Below, in pieces: positions 33,406 through 42,772 of a DNA stretch of 64,000 nucleotides. Location of the stretch: contig SVEG01000001.1 of assembly GCA_015057505.1 (NCBI GenBank), positions 186,001 to 250,000 on the forward strand, given 5' to 3'. The position numbers were made by a program, and so were the translations under genes. The DNA is from Lachnospiraceae bacterium (lineage in GTDB: Bacteria; Bacillota; Clostridia; Lachnospirales; Lachnospiraceae). Within the stretch, counting starts at the first letter, position 1. Every line of letters starts with the position of its first letter. Below the pieces are notes generated by a model. It was not told where the DNA came from and made no database searches. It was given only the letters and a program-made list of their open reading frames with translations.

Positions 33406-36048
33406 ATGGCAAAGGAACTTGAAAAGAATTATAATCCGACCGAAATCGAAGACCGTTTGTACAAAAAATGGTTGGATAAGAAGTATTTCCATGCGGAAAG
33501 AGATGAGAGAAAGAAACCCTATACAATCGTGATGCCGCCGCCCAACATTACTGGTCAGCTTCACATGGGTCATGCGTTAGACAATACATTACAGGATATT
33601 TTAATCCGTTATAAGAGAATGCAGGGCTTTTCTGCATTGTGGCTTCCGGGTACGGATCATGCGTCTATCGCAACAGAGGCTAAGATTGTTGAGGCTATGC
33701 GTAAGGAAGGCATAACCAAGGAAGATTTGGGACGTGACGGTTTCCTTGAGAGAGCATGGAAGTGGAAAGAGCAGTATGGCGGAAGAATCGTATCTCAGCT
33801 TAAGAAAATTGGTTCTTCATGTGACTGGGACAGAGAGAGATTTACAATGGACGAGGGCTGTAACAAGGCCGTTAAAGAGGTTTTTGTAAATCTTTATGAT
33901 AAGGGACTTATTTACCGCGGTGAGCGAATCATCAATTGGTGTCCTCACTGCCTTACATCAATTTCTGACGCAGAGGTTGAGTACGAGGAGCAGGCAGGAC
34001 ATTTTTGGCATCTCCGTTATAAACTTACTGACGGAAGCGGATATATGGAGCTTGCTACAACACGTCCGGAGACATTGCTCGGTGATACTGCAATTGCTGT
34101 TAACCCGAACGATGAACGTTACAAGGATGTAGTTGGCAAGACAGTTATTTTACCTATTGTACACAGAGAGATTCCGATTGTTGCGGATGATTATGTAGAG
34201 ATGGATTTCGGTACAGGTGTAGTTAAGATTACTCCTGCACACGACCCTAACGACTTTGAGGTTGGTCTTCGTCATAAGCTTCCTGTAATCAATGTTATGA
34301 CTGATGATGCTAAGATTACAGAGGATTATCCGAAGTATGCGGGCATGGACAGATATGAAGCAAGAAAGGCTATTGTTGCTGACCTTGAGGCAGAAGGCGC
34401 GCTTGTTAAGATTGAAGACTATTCACATAATGTTGGAACATGCTACCGTTGCGGTACAACAGTTGAGCCGCGCATTTCCAAACAGTGGTTTGTTGAAATG
34501 AAGCCTCTTGCAATTCCTGCAATCGAAGCAGTTAAGACAGGAGATACTAAGTTTGTACCTCCGCACTTTGAAAAGACATATTTCCACTGGCTTGAGAATA
34601 TCCGTGACTGGTGTATTTCAAGACAGCTCTGGTGGGGACACAGAATCCCGGCATTTTACTGCGATGACTGCGGCGAGATGATTGTAACAAAGGACGACAG
34701 CGCAGTTTGTCCTAAGTGTGGTAAAGAGATGCGTCAGGATCCTGATACACTCGATACATGGTTCAGCTCTGCACTTTGGCCGTTCTCAACACTTGGATGG
34801 CCGGATGCGACAGAGGATATGAAGTATTTCTATCCGACCAACACACTTGTTACAGGTTACGACATTATTCCTTTCTGGGTTATGAGAATGATGTTCTCAG
34901 GACTTGAGCAGACAGGTGAGGTTCCGTTTGATACAGTTCTTATCCATGGTCTTGTTCGTGATTCACAGGGACGTAAGATGAGTAAGTCACTCGGTAACGG
35001 TATTGATCCGCTCGAGGTTATTGATAAATACGGCGCAGATGCACTTCGTATGACTCTTATCACAGGTAACGCACCGGGTAACGATATGCGTTTCTACTGG
35101 GAGAGAGTAGAGGCAAGCCGTAACTTTGCTAACAAGGTTTGGAATGCTTCACGTTTCATCATGATGAACATGGAGCAGAATGCAGGAATTAAGACAAATG
35201 TAGAGCTTTCTGAGCTTACAAGTGCAGATAAGTGGATTTTGTCAAAGGTTAACAAGCTTGCAAAGGATGTAACAGATAACCTTGACAAATTCGAGCTTGG
35301 TATCGCTCTTCAGAAGGTATATGACTTTATCTGGGAAGAGTTCTGTGACTGGTACATCGAGATGGTTAAGCCTCGTTTGTACGGCGAGAACGATACAACC
35401 AAGGCAGCTGCTTTGTGGACACTTAAGACAGTACTTGTTAATTCACTCAAGCTTTTACATCCGTACATGCCGTTTGTAACAGAAGAAATCTTCTGTACAC
35501 TTCAGGACGACGAAGAATCCATTATGATTTCTGAGTGGCCGGCATTTAAGGAAGAGTGGAACTTTGCAGCTGATGAGATGTCAGTTGAGACTATCAAAGA
35601 AGCTGTAAGAGGTATCCGTGCGGTTCGTACAGAGCTTAATGTTGCACCGAGCAAAAAGGCACAGGTATTCGTTGTAAGTGATAAGGAAGCAGTTAGAAAT
35701 ATCTTCGAGAACGGTAAAGTATTCTTTGCTACACTCGGATACGCAAGCGAGGTAACAATTCAGTCTGACAAGACAGGAATTGACGAGGATGCTGTATCAA
35801 CAGTTATTCCTGCCGCTACAATTTACATGCCGTTTGCAGAGCTTGTTGATATCGAGAAGGAAATCGAGCGTCTTGAGAAGGAAAAGACAAGACTTGAAGG
35901 CGAGCTTAAGAGAGTAAACGGAATGCTTAGTAACGAGAAGTTCGTAAGCAAGGCACCCGAAGCGAAGATTGCTGAGGAGAAGGCTAAGCTTGATAAGAAT
36001 ACTAAGATGATGGAGCAGGTTGTAGAGAGACTTGCACAACTTAAGTAA
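33406..36048 (+). CDS. valS: valyl-tRNA synthetase
   Basis: An 880-residue class I synthetase. It has the HIGH-type motif PPPNITGQLHMGHALDNTLQD, the CP1 editing domain (TTRPETLLGDTAIAVNP... THDPNDFE-like HDPNDFEVG), the KMSKS motif GRKMSKSLGNG, an anticodon-binding domain and a C-terminal coiled coil (IEKEIERLEKEKTRLEGELKRV), all typical of ValRS. ATG at 33406 follows AAGGAGG. The open frame back to 33277 runs through the T-box and is not coding. It is controlled by the T-box leader. Confidence 0.95.
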   Translation: MAKELEKNYNPTEIEDRLYKKWLDKKYFHAERDERKKPYTIVMPPPNITGQLHMGHALDNTLQDILIRYKRMQGFSALWLPGTDHASIATEAKIVEAMRKEGITKEDLGRDGFLERAWKWKEQYGGRIVSQLKKIGSSCDWDRERFTMDEGCNKAVKEVFVNLYDKGLIYRGERIINWCPHCLTSISDAEVEYEEQAGHFWHLRYKLTDGSGYMELATTRPETLLGDTAIAVNPNDERYKDVVGKTVILPIVHREIPIVADDYVEMDFGTGVVKITPAHDPNDFEVGLRHKLPVINVMTDDAKITEDYPKYAGMDRYEARKAIVADLEAEGALVKIEDYSHNVGTCYRCGTTVEPRISKQWFVEMKPLAIPAIEAVKTGDTKFVPPHFEKTYFHWLENIRDWCISRQLWWGHRIPAFYCDDCGEMIVTKDDSAVCPKCGKEMRQDPDTLDTWFSSALWPFSTLGWPDATEDMKYFYPTNTLVTGYDIIPFWVMRMMFSGLEQTGEVPFDTVLIHGLVRDSQGRKMSKSLGNGIDPLEVIDKYGADALRMTLITGNAPGNDMRFYWERVEASRNFANKVWNASRFIMMNMEQNAGIKTNVELSELTSADKWILSKVNKLAKDVTDNLDKFELGIALQKVYDFIWEEFCDWYIEMVKPRLYGENDTTKAAALWTLKTVLVNSLKLLHPYMPFVTEEIFCTLQDDEESIMISEWPAFKEEWNFAADEMSVETIKEAVRGIRAVRTELNVAPSKKAQVFVVSDKEAVRNIFENGKVFFATLGYASEVTIQSDKTGIDEDAVSTVIPAATIYMPFAELVDIEKEIERLEKEKTRLEGELKRVNGMLSNEKFVSKAPEAKIAEEKAKLDKNTKMMEQVVERLAQLK

Positions 36049-36075
36049 AAAGGAATTTGTGCAACAAATTCCTTT
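36049..36075. terminator. hairpin directly after valS
   Basis: AAAGGAATTTGT-GCA-ACAAATTCCTTT is a perfect 12-bp stem beginning 1 base after the valS stop codon. No T-run follows, so it may stabilise the 3' end rather than terminate. It resembles the AAAGAATTTG stem at 32693. Confidence 0.55.
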
Positions 36076-36108
36076 GGAAACGAAGAAATAATAAAAAACA
36101 AAACTAAG

Positions 36109-36273
36109 AGTTTAAGAAGGTCTACGAAATTCATTCTGTAAAACCGATATGCCAAACATTCCAATGAGCCTCTAATCCAAAATTATGTCAGCAAAGGCTT
36201 CTATAATTTTAGAGTCTCATTTCCATGGCATATAAAGGTTTTGACATCATGAATTTTGTAGACCTTCTAAACT
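36109..36273. repeat. 165-bp palindromic element C
   Basis: The ends AGTTTA-a-GAAGGTCTACGAAATTCAT and ATGAATTTTGTAGACCTTCTAAACT are inverted repeats with few differences. Inside, AAAACC/GGTTTT, GATATGCCA/TGGCATAT and AATGAGxCTCTAA/TTAGAGTCTCATT also pair, so the whole unit forms one imperfect hairpin with a loop near 36190. It lies between the 3' ends of convergent valS and the DUF4340 gene. It lacks the core motif shared by palindromes A and B. Confidence 0.75.
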
Positions 36274-36306
36274 TGTAGTGTTGCTTTTATGTATTGATAC
36301 TATAAA

Positions 36307-37308
36307 TCATTCTGTAACACCTTCTACAGTTTCTTCTACCAACTGCAAATCGGCATATCCGGTATTGAGAAGAGTATCTATTAAGGTAGTGTCTATCGAA
36401 TAAATCATTCGGGAACCGGCAATACGCACAAAGCAAATACTGTCAGTATATTGTACAAATTCAAGTGAAAATAATTTTCGTTGGCTGTCCTCGGTGTAGA
36501 CAACCGTTACCGTAATTGTAGGAGATGAGAACTTGTATGCAGCAAGGGTCTCATCATCTGCATTGTAGTTTGCACATTCTCCGAAAGAAAGACCTGTGAT
36601 ATTGCTTACAAAGATTTCGGTAAGAGCTGTATCAAGTGTCAGAGCATTGTTACCATTGGTATAGCACCATGCATTTTCAGTATTACCGTCGGCATCGGTA
36701 GTTGATACATATTCAAGAAGTAATGACTGTGTTTCGGAAGTCACGCTTACACTTACAATATCAGACATGGTCGGAATACTTTCCTTTTGTATAAGGTCGT
36801 AAAGACCATATGAAAAAGCATCAAGAATGCTACTGTCTACGAGATAGACATTGCCGTCGCCTATAGAGAAATATCGTAGTCCGTCAACGGCTGTTTCATT
36901 TCCGATAAGTAGTTTGCAACCGCTTCCGTATCCAACAGAAATTGTGCATACAGGTACGTCAAGACCATATTGACTGAAGTCCTTTACATCCTCAATCATC
37001 TTAGAGGCTTCAATGTTGCTGATTGACGATAGCATGGAGCTTATATATGAACTATTAAGGGGAAAGGAACTGTCATCTGCATAGCTCCATGTATCTTCCG
37101 AATAAATGAAATTAAGAGACTCATCTTCGCAAGTCCATGATAAGGATTCGACCATATCGGATTCAATCGTTAATATAGTAAACTTTATATTGTTTTCGGT
37201 ATTAGTAGCTGTATTATCTTTGGGAGCAAGTGTTTTGGTTATAAAAGTGGCACCTGTTAAAATAATCAATACCGCTACTAAAGCAAGTAATTTTTTGCCT
37301 CGTTTCAT
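36307..37308 (-). CDS. DUF4340 protein of a Gld-like ABC system
   Basis: A 333-residue protein with one N-terminal membrane anchor (LLALVAVLIILTGATFIT). The extracellular part has DUF4340 repeats (LNFIYSEDTWSYADDSSFPLNSSYISSMLSSIS; VCTISVGYGSGCKLLIGNE). Its start overlaps the GldG-like stop by 4 bases (ATGA), so the two are translationally coupled. DUF4340 proteins regularly accompany GldG-type permease partners; their job is unknown. Confidence 0.8.
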   Translation of the reverse strand: MKRGKKLLALVAVLIILTGATFITKTLAPKDNTATNTENNIKFTILTIESDMVESLSWTCEDESLNFIYSEDTWSYADDSSFPLNSSYISSMLSSISNIEASKMIEDVKDFSQYGLDVPVCTISVGYGSGCKLLIGNETAVDGLRYFSIGDGNVYLVDSSILDAFSYGLYDLIQKESIPTMSDIVSVSVTSETQSLLLEYVSTTDADGNTENAWCYTNGNNALTLDTALTEIFVSNITGLSFGECANYNADDETLAAYKFSSPTITVTVVYTEDSQRKLFSLEFVQYTDSICFVRIAGSRMIYSIDTTLIDTLLNTGYADLQLVEETVEGVTE

Positions 37309-38738
37309 CGGCGTTTCCTCCTTGCGAAAATATATATTCCGATACCAAGGTATGCGATAGGAATTATGGCAACGACAAATACCGTCAGAATTGAGGCGGT
37401 TCTTTCGTCAATTGTTAAATATTCATAGTTAAGGCTCTTGGAGTGGATAGCAATACTTTCTTCCTGGTCACACATCCAGCCAAAGGCATTGATAAAAAAG
37501 TCTAAATTACCGCCGGAGACTCTTTCATTACTCCATTCGTCTGTAATAGCTGCTGAAGATATCCATACAATATTTGTTTCAGTGTTTTCGTCAATAGTAT
37601 CCGTTATTGCAACCGCAAGTGAAAAAGGCCCGTCAATATCTCCATCTTCTTTACTGTAGGTACTTAAAGAGTAGCCTGCAAGCTTTGAGAAAGAGCTGTC
37701 GGAGCTGGTTAAAAGCTCTGTCACTGATAAACTGTCTCTAAGGTTATCACTTACAGTTAAACCTTGAGAAATTGAAAGAAGAATATAATAACCGCTTTCA
37801 TTTATAGGTGCAGTAATTGTATGTGAGGCAATGTCAGGAAGCAAATAGTAAGGTGTTCCGTATGCGTAGTGATTGTTGCTGCCTTCAATAACGATACCTT
37901 CATTTGCAATCACACCGTACTCAGCCATAAGAGCTTCCAGGTTAGAGAGAGGTTTTCCGCTTTCCATAGGTGAGGTAATAAGGTATAAATTACCGCCACC
38001 CTGTAAATATGTAAGAAGCGTTTCTTTCTCTTCTTTGCTTATATCACTTTGAGGGGTGTTAATAAGGATACAATCAGCATCCTCGGGAACAGCCTCAAGC
38101 GTTAGAAGTGATATCTCTTCCATAAGCATATTTTCGTTGTTGAGTGCTGTTTCATAGGTGGTTGCAAGAGAAGCCTCACCATGTCCCGTTAAGATATATA
38201 TCTTGGGAAGGTCTTCGTTTGTAACATAGGAGATAGCACTTGTAAGTTCACTTTCACCTGCAAAGTATGTATCATATTCGCCGGTATAGTAGTAGGTGTA
38301 ATAATCATAATCATATACATAAATATCTGAGACGCTTATATAGCGTGAACGGTCACCGCATTCTACGATAAGACTGTTGTTGTATATCTCATCCGAAGTG
38401 TATTGTTTAACAAAAGTAGGGTACACATCAGGATCCTTTTTGACTACACTAATTTTGTTACTGAGCGATTTATAGCGGTTTAATAAAGTCTCGATGGTTG
38501 TGTCTTCCGAACCATTTTGTACTACCCAGTAAATAGTTATGTCATTTTCAAGATTATTTAAAATATTTTTTGTCTGCTCGGAAATGGTAAAAAGCTGGTT
38601 TGAGGTAGTGTCAAACTGTGTAATACTTGCAGGCAGAGTATTTATAAATATATTTGCCACGATGGCAATTGTCAAAACGATAACCGAGGCTAAAATGCTG
38701 TAGCCACCGATTCTAAAGGACTTAGTATTAAATTTCAT
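37305..38738 (-). CDS. GldG-family ABC-associated extracellular protein
   Basis: A 477-residue protein with an N-terminal membrane helix, a large extracellular region and a C-terminal helix (ILTVFVVAIIPIAYLGIGIYIFARRKRR). The middle contains the GldG pattern IYILTGHGE... and DADCILINTPQSDISKEEKETLLTYLQGGGNLYLIT. With the permease and ATPase upstream it forms a Gld-like ABC complex. Outside the Bacteroidetes the substrate of such systems is unknown. Confidence 0.8.
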   Translation of the reverse strand: MKFNTKSFRIGGYSILASVIVLTIAIVANIFINTLPASITQFDTTSNQLFTISEQTKNILNNLENDITIYWVVQNGSEDTTIETLLNRYKSLSNKISVVKKDPDVYPTFVKQYTSDEIYNNSLIVECGDRSRYISVSDIYVYDYDYYTYYYTGEYDTYFAGESELTSAISYVTNEDLPKIYILTGHGEASLATTYETALNNENMLMEEISLLTLEAVPEDADCILINTPQSDISKEEKETLLTYLQGGGNLYLITSPMESGKPLSNLEALMAEYGVIANEGIVIEGSNNHYAYGTPYYLLPDIASHTITAPINESGYYILLSISQGLTVSDNLRDSLSVTELLTSSDSSFSKLAGYSLSTYSKEDGDIDGPFSLAVAITDTIDENTETNIVWISSAAITDEWSNERVSGGNLDFFINAFGWMCDQEESIAIHSKSLNYEYLTIDERTASILTVFVVAIIPIAYLGIGIYIFARRKRR

Positions 38739-39604
38739 TATTCACTCCACCTCCTCTTTTCCATAGACTGAACGGCAAGAAACAGAAAGATTGCGATTAC
38801 TGTTAAAAAGTAGACAATACTTGTCAGGTCAAAGACACCGTCTACAAATACGTAAAAGCGTTCGAATAAGGAAAGCTGTTGCATAATCTCGGGAAATAAT
38901 CCCTCAAACTTTGAACTGTCAATTATATAAATGACTATAAGGACAATTTCAGGTAAAACTCCTGCGCTTACAGCTATAATTGTATTTTTTGTCATAAGAC
39001 GGACTACAATTGCAAACACCAAAAAGATGGCACTAAAGGCTGCAAAGGACGCAAATGCAGAGGTAGAGGTATATGCTGCGATTGTATAAAGATAATAATT
39101 GATTAACATTACTACAAAGCATAATCCGGCTGCGACTGCCTGATTTTCCGTAATGGAGGAAATAAATACACCGATGGCTATAAGTGCTGCACCCATAAAG
39201 AAAAAACCTACGATAGTGCCAAAGGATGCCGGCAGATGAATATTACCGAAGGCACTTAGTATAATAGGGTAGATGCTTACAATTCCAACAGGAATTAAAA
39301 ACATTACCAAAAGTGCAAAGTATTTTCCTAAAACCACGTTTGTCATATTGATAGGCAGAGAATAAAGAAGCTGATCGGTTTTTTGCTTTTTTTCCTCTGC
39401 GAGAACGCGCATTGTCAGAATAGGCACAATAATCAAAAAGGCAAAGGACATATTGCCGAGTACATATTCAAAATTGGTAACCATGGATTTCAAATTAAAT
39501 GCCATCGTGTAGATTCCGGCGAATAGAAGCAAAAATGCTCCGAATACATAGCCGGTTACGTTGGTAAAATAAGAGGACAATTCATGCCTAAATACTGCTT
39601 TCAT
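38738..39604 (-). CDS. ABC-2 type permease (GldF-like)
   Basis: A 288-residue membrane protein with six helices. It begins AVFRHELSSYFTNVTGYVFG, the classic start of GldF/NosY-like permeases, and has EEKKQKTDQLLYSLPIN after the second helix. ATG at 39604 follows AAGGAGG; a longer in-frame start at 39652 would overlap the ATPase gene further and has no ribosome site. The gene overlaps the ATPase end by 17 bases. Confidence 0.85.
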   Translation of the reverse strand: MKAVFRHELSSYFTNVTGYVFGAFLLLFAGIYTMAFNLKSMVTNFEYVLGNMSFAFLIIVPILTMRVLAEEKKQKTDQLLYSLPINMTNVVLGKYFALLVMFLIPVGIVSIYPIILSAFGNIHLPASFGTIVGFFFMGAALIAIGVFISSITENQAVAAGLCFVVMLINYYLYTIAAYTSTSAFASFAAFSAIFLVFAIVVRLMTKNTIIAVSAGVLPEIVLIVIYIIDSSKFEGLFPEIMQQLSLFERFYVFVDGVFDLTSIVYFLTVIAIFLFLAVQSMEKRRWSE

Positions 39605-40622
39605 CAATATCTTCCTCCTTTTTTGTCGTTTCTGTTTTTTCGTCATGCTCATCGGAAAGAGTAATGCTGTCGTTGCTTGTAAGCTCTATAAAGATATCCT
39701 CGAGGCTTGCTTTTGACATTGACATATGCACTATCGCCCGATTTGCGCTGCTGAATGCAAAAAAGATATCACGGCAGAGATTGTTGTCTGCTGGTGTATC
39801 TGTATTTAAGATTGCAGAAGCATAGCCATCTTCCGAAACTTCTGTCTTTGCAATTTTAACAGGGATATTTGAAAGAATATTTTCAAGGTCTGCTGTAATA
39901 TCGGAAGTGTCAGCGGCAGGCACTTCGTAGGTTAGGTCAATGGTAGCCGTGCCGGCAAAAAGCCGTTCGAGGTTTTTGGGTGTATCACAGGCTACAAGCT
40001 TACCCTTAGAGATAATAAGGATGGTTTGGCATATTGCCTGAACCTCGGAAAGAATGTGACTGCTAAGGATTACGGTGTGCTCCTTGCCAAGCTCCAAAAT
40101 CAAATCACGAATCTCAATAATTTGCTTCGGGTCAAGACCTACCGTAGGTTCATCAAGAATAATGATTTCGGGGTCACCAAGAATCGCTTGTGCTATTCCT
40201 ACGCGTTGCTTGTAACCCTTTGAAAGATTTTTAATGAGACGGTCTGCCACATCAGTAATCTGCGTGACTTCCATTACATGTTCAATTGCTTCTGCAAGCT
40301 TTGAATTTGGAATCTTCTTTGCTCTTGCAACAAAGGTTAAATATTCCTTCGGTGTACGGTCGAGGTAAAGCGGCGGAAGCTCAGGCAAGTAGCCGATAAG
40401 CTTTTTAGCTTCATCGGCTTCCTCGAAAATATCATGTCCGTTGATTTTTACTTCACCGGAGGTTGCTGCGAGACAGCCTGTCATTATGTTCATTGTTGTT
40501 GACTTGCCCGCACCATTCGGGCCGAGAAAACCATAGATTTGTCCTTTTTCGATTGTGAAAGAAAGATCTGAGAGTGCAGTATGGTTTCCATATCTTTTGG
40601 TCAGATGATTTACTTCAATCAA
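39588..40622 (-). CDS. ABC transporter ATP-binding protein (GldA-like)
   Basis: A 344-residue ATPase with Walker A GPNGAGKST (35-43), signature LSKGYKQRVGIAQAI, Walker B IILDEPTVGLDP and H-loop SSHILSEV. A C-terminal extension of about 110 residues is typical of the NosF/GldA group. It energises the permease encoded next. Its ribosome site AAGGAGG partly overlaps a leader hairpin. Confidence 0.9.
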   Translation of the reverse strand: MIEVNHLTKRYGNHTALSDLSFTIEKGQIYGFLGPNGAGKSTTMNIMTGCLAATSGEVKINGHDIFEEADEAKKLIGYLPELPPLYLDRTPKEYLTFVARAKKIPNSKLAEAIEHVMEVTQITDVADRLIKNLSKGYKQRVGIAQAILGDPEIIILDEPTVGLDPKQIIEIRDLILELGKEHTVILSSHILSEVQAICQTILIISKGKLVACDTPKNLERLFAGTATIDLTYEVPAADTSDITADLENILSNIPVKIAKTEVSEDGYASAILNTDTPADNNLCRDIFFAFSSANRAIVHMSMSKASLEDIFIELTSNDSITLSDEHDEKTETTKKEEDIDESSI

Positions 40623-40633
40623 TGTTACTCCTC

Positions 40634-40665
40634 CTTGCTACAAATATACTTGAAATTGTAGCAAG
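40634..40665 (-). promoter_or_regulatory. leader hairpin at the ABC operon ribosome site
   Basis: On the minus strand CTTGCTACAA pairs perfectly with TTGTAGCAAG across 12 bases. The last AAG of the stem is the beginning of AAGGAGG, the ribosome site. This could restrain translation or act in antitermination control between the kinase gene and the ABC genes. Confidence 0.5.
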
Positions 40666-40730
40666 TGAGGCTGAATGTACGCTGAAAAAAATGTGAAAAT
40701 TATGTGTAAACAAAGTTGCAATCAATGACT

Positions 40731-41939
40731 TTAAAGAATAGGAAACTGCACGGAGAAGGTATTGATTCCGTTTGCGCTTTCTGCCCAGATTTTGCCGTGG
40801 TGATTATGTGCGATACCTTCGGCAATGGAAAGCCCGAGGCCGTAGCTGTGATTCATGCTGCGGGCTTTATCGACTCTGTAAAAGCGTTTGAAAATATTTT
40901 TTAAATCTTCCTTTGAAATAGGCTCACCAACATTATTTACTGAAAGTTTACAGTGTTTTTTGCCGATTCGTTTTAGGGAAAGAGTAACATCAGTGCCTGT
41001 AAATGAGTATTTTTGTGCATTGTCAAGAAAAATTTCAATAAGCTGTCGGATGTGGGATTCACTTGCATTTATTTTAATATTGTCTGTAATTATAGTATTA
41101 AGTGTAAGCTCTTTTTCAAAAAAAACAGCTTCAAAAGGGAGTATGGCCTCATATACAAGTCTGCTAAAGTCTATAGGTGCGAGAGCTATTTTTATAGAGT
41201 TGTTATCTATTCTTGCAAGCTCCAAGAGACTTTCTACAAGACCGCGCATTTGATGCGACATTGTAAGAATACTTGAAGAAAACTTCTCTTTATCAGCTTT
41301 GTTACACTCGGGTACTTGGAGCATCTCCGCATTAGTCATTATAACCGTAAGAGGTGTTTTTAGCTCATGAGAAGCATCTGCAACAAATTGTTTTTGTTGA
41401 GTCCAGGCCTTATCCACGGGTTTAACTGCCCAGCGTGCCAAAAGAAGGCTTATTACAAGGAATGCAAGGAAGCTTAAAAAACCGATTAACAAGCAGCTTT
41501 TAATAAGCGAATTAACCGTGTTGATTTCGCTTGTCATATCGGCGAATACAAGGTTTTTGCCGAAAGGTGTGTCGATACGAAGATAACGCAGATTATACTC
41601 ATCTATGGTGCCTATATGTTCGTCGGAAGCAGAGGTTATATCAATTAATTCCTGTAAAAATATATCATCTGATAAGTCATAAAAGCCGCCGCCGGTGGAT
41701 ATAAGTTCGTTTTTTTGCCCGGTTTGCAGGGTAAAAAAGGGCAGCTTGGTCTCGGGAGAATGGTCATTGGGTCTGCCCGGCTTAACGGAAGTTGTAGCAA
41801 TAGTATGCATCATCTGTATGCTTTGAATTTCTAGATTGTCTTTGGTAAAATGCAGAATCATGCCAAAGATAACACAAAGCATTGCAGTTACAATAGTCAT
41901 ATTTATGCAGACAAATTTAATTCGCAGTCGTTTTAACAT
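40731..41939 (-). CDS. sensor histidine kinase
   Basis: A 402-residue kinase. Two membrane helices (about 8-27 and 150-172) flank an extracellular sensor of about 120 residues. The H-box is FVADASHELKTPLTV, the N-box IEIFLDNAQKYS, and the G-box GLGLSIAEGIAHNHHG. There is no clear HAMP domain. ATG at 41939 follows GGAGGTGAC and overlaps the regulator gene by 7 bases. It partners the OmpR-type regulator upstream and likely governs the ABC genes downstream, the divergent VTC-CotH operon, or both. Confidence 0.9.
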   Translation of the reverse strand: MLKRLRIKFVCINMTIVTAMLCVIFGMILHFTKDNLEIQSIQMMHTIATTSVKPGRPNDHSPETKLPFFTLQTGQKNELISTGGGFYDLSDDIFLQELIDITSASDEHIGTIDEYNLRYLRIDTPFGKNLVFADMTSEINTVNSLIKSCLLIGFLSFLAFLVISLLLARWAVKPVDKAWTQQKQFVADASHELKTPLTVIMTNAEMLQVPECNKADKEKFSSSILTMSHQMRGLVESLLELARIDNNSIKIALAPIDFSRLVYEAILPFEAVFFEKELTLNTIITDNIKINASESHIRQLIEIFLDNAQKYSFTGTDVTLSLKRIGKKHCKLSVNNVGEPISKEDLKNIFKRFYRVDKARSMNHSYGLGLSIAEGIAHNHHGKIWAESANGINTFSVQFPIL

Positions 41940-42610
41940 TCGTCTGTCACCTCCAAGTGGTATCCTAAATTTCTGATGGCTTTTATGCATATGTTAGAGC
42001 CTATACTTTGAAGCTTTTTGCGAAGAAAGCCCACATATACTTCTACATGATTTTCGACGGCATTGGAGTCATAGCCCCATACTCGTGCAAGAATCATTTC
42101 TTTTGTAAGATTGCGGTTCTGAGACTGTAATAGAAAACGCATGACATCGAATTCCTTAGCCGACAGACGAATACTTTTGCCGTTGCAGATTAACATGCAG
42201 GTCTCAAGGTCAAGAGAAGTGTTACCGAACGTAAGCTCATTGACCTGATTACCCTGGCGACGGAGCAGGGCATTGATGCAGGCCAAAAGTTCCCTTGTGT
42301 CAAAGGGCTTGGTAAGATAGTAATCTGCACCGGAATTCAGACCGTATATTCTGTCTTCGACAGAGGATTTTGCGGTAAGCATAAGAATGGGTGTGGTGCA
42401 GCGTTTTTGGCGAACCTGCTTTGCAACCTCATAGCCGTTCATTTTTGGCATCATCACATCAAGAATCAGTAAGTCATATATTCCGAGTTCAGCATATTCT
42501 TTACCGGTTTCTCCATCATAAGCGACCTCTGTTTCGAAGCCTTTATTTTCTAACAACGTACTTATCGAATCGGCGAGTAGTCGTTCATCTTCAATTATTA
42601 ATATTTTCAT
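41933..42610 (-). CDS. OmpR/PhoB-family response regulator
   Basis: A 225-residue regulator. The receiver domain has acidic residues EDER, phosphoacceptor Asp in LLILDVMMPKMNG, switch Thr in LTAKS and Lys in LTKPF. The winged-helix output domain ends VRFLRKKLQ-like YVGFLRKKLQSIG... IRNLGYHLE. It starts after AAAGGAGG. The 160-base divergent region to 42773 contains an inverted repeat AGCTGAAA/TTTCAGCT (42663-42716). Confidence 0.92.
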   Translation of the reverse strand: MKILIIEDERLLADSISTLLENKGFETEVAYDGETGKEYAELGIYDLLILDVMMPKMNGYEVAKQVRQKRCTTPILMLTAKSSVEDRIYGLNSGADYYLTKPFDTRELLACINALLRRQGNQVNELTFGNTSLDLETCMLICNGKSIRLSAKEFDVMRFLLQSQNRNLTKEMILARVWGYDSNAVENHVEVYVGFLRKKLQSIGSNICIKAIRNLGYHLEVTDEC

Positions 42611-42772
42611 GGAAAACCTCCTTTGCAGTATATAAAGTATAGTACTATTTGAAACTTAAATAAAGCTGAAAGAATGAGTTCACAATTTTTTAACAGAATG
42701 TAGTTGTTTTTTCAGCTTCGATTAAGTTACGGATGATATTCTTTTGACACGGAAAGGAGTGGTAAGACTTTG

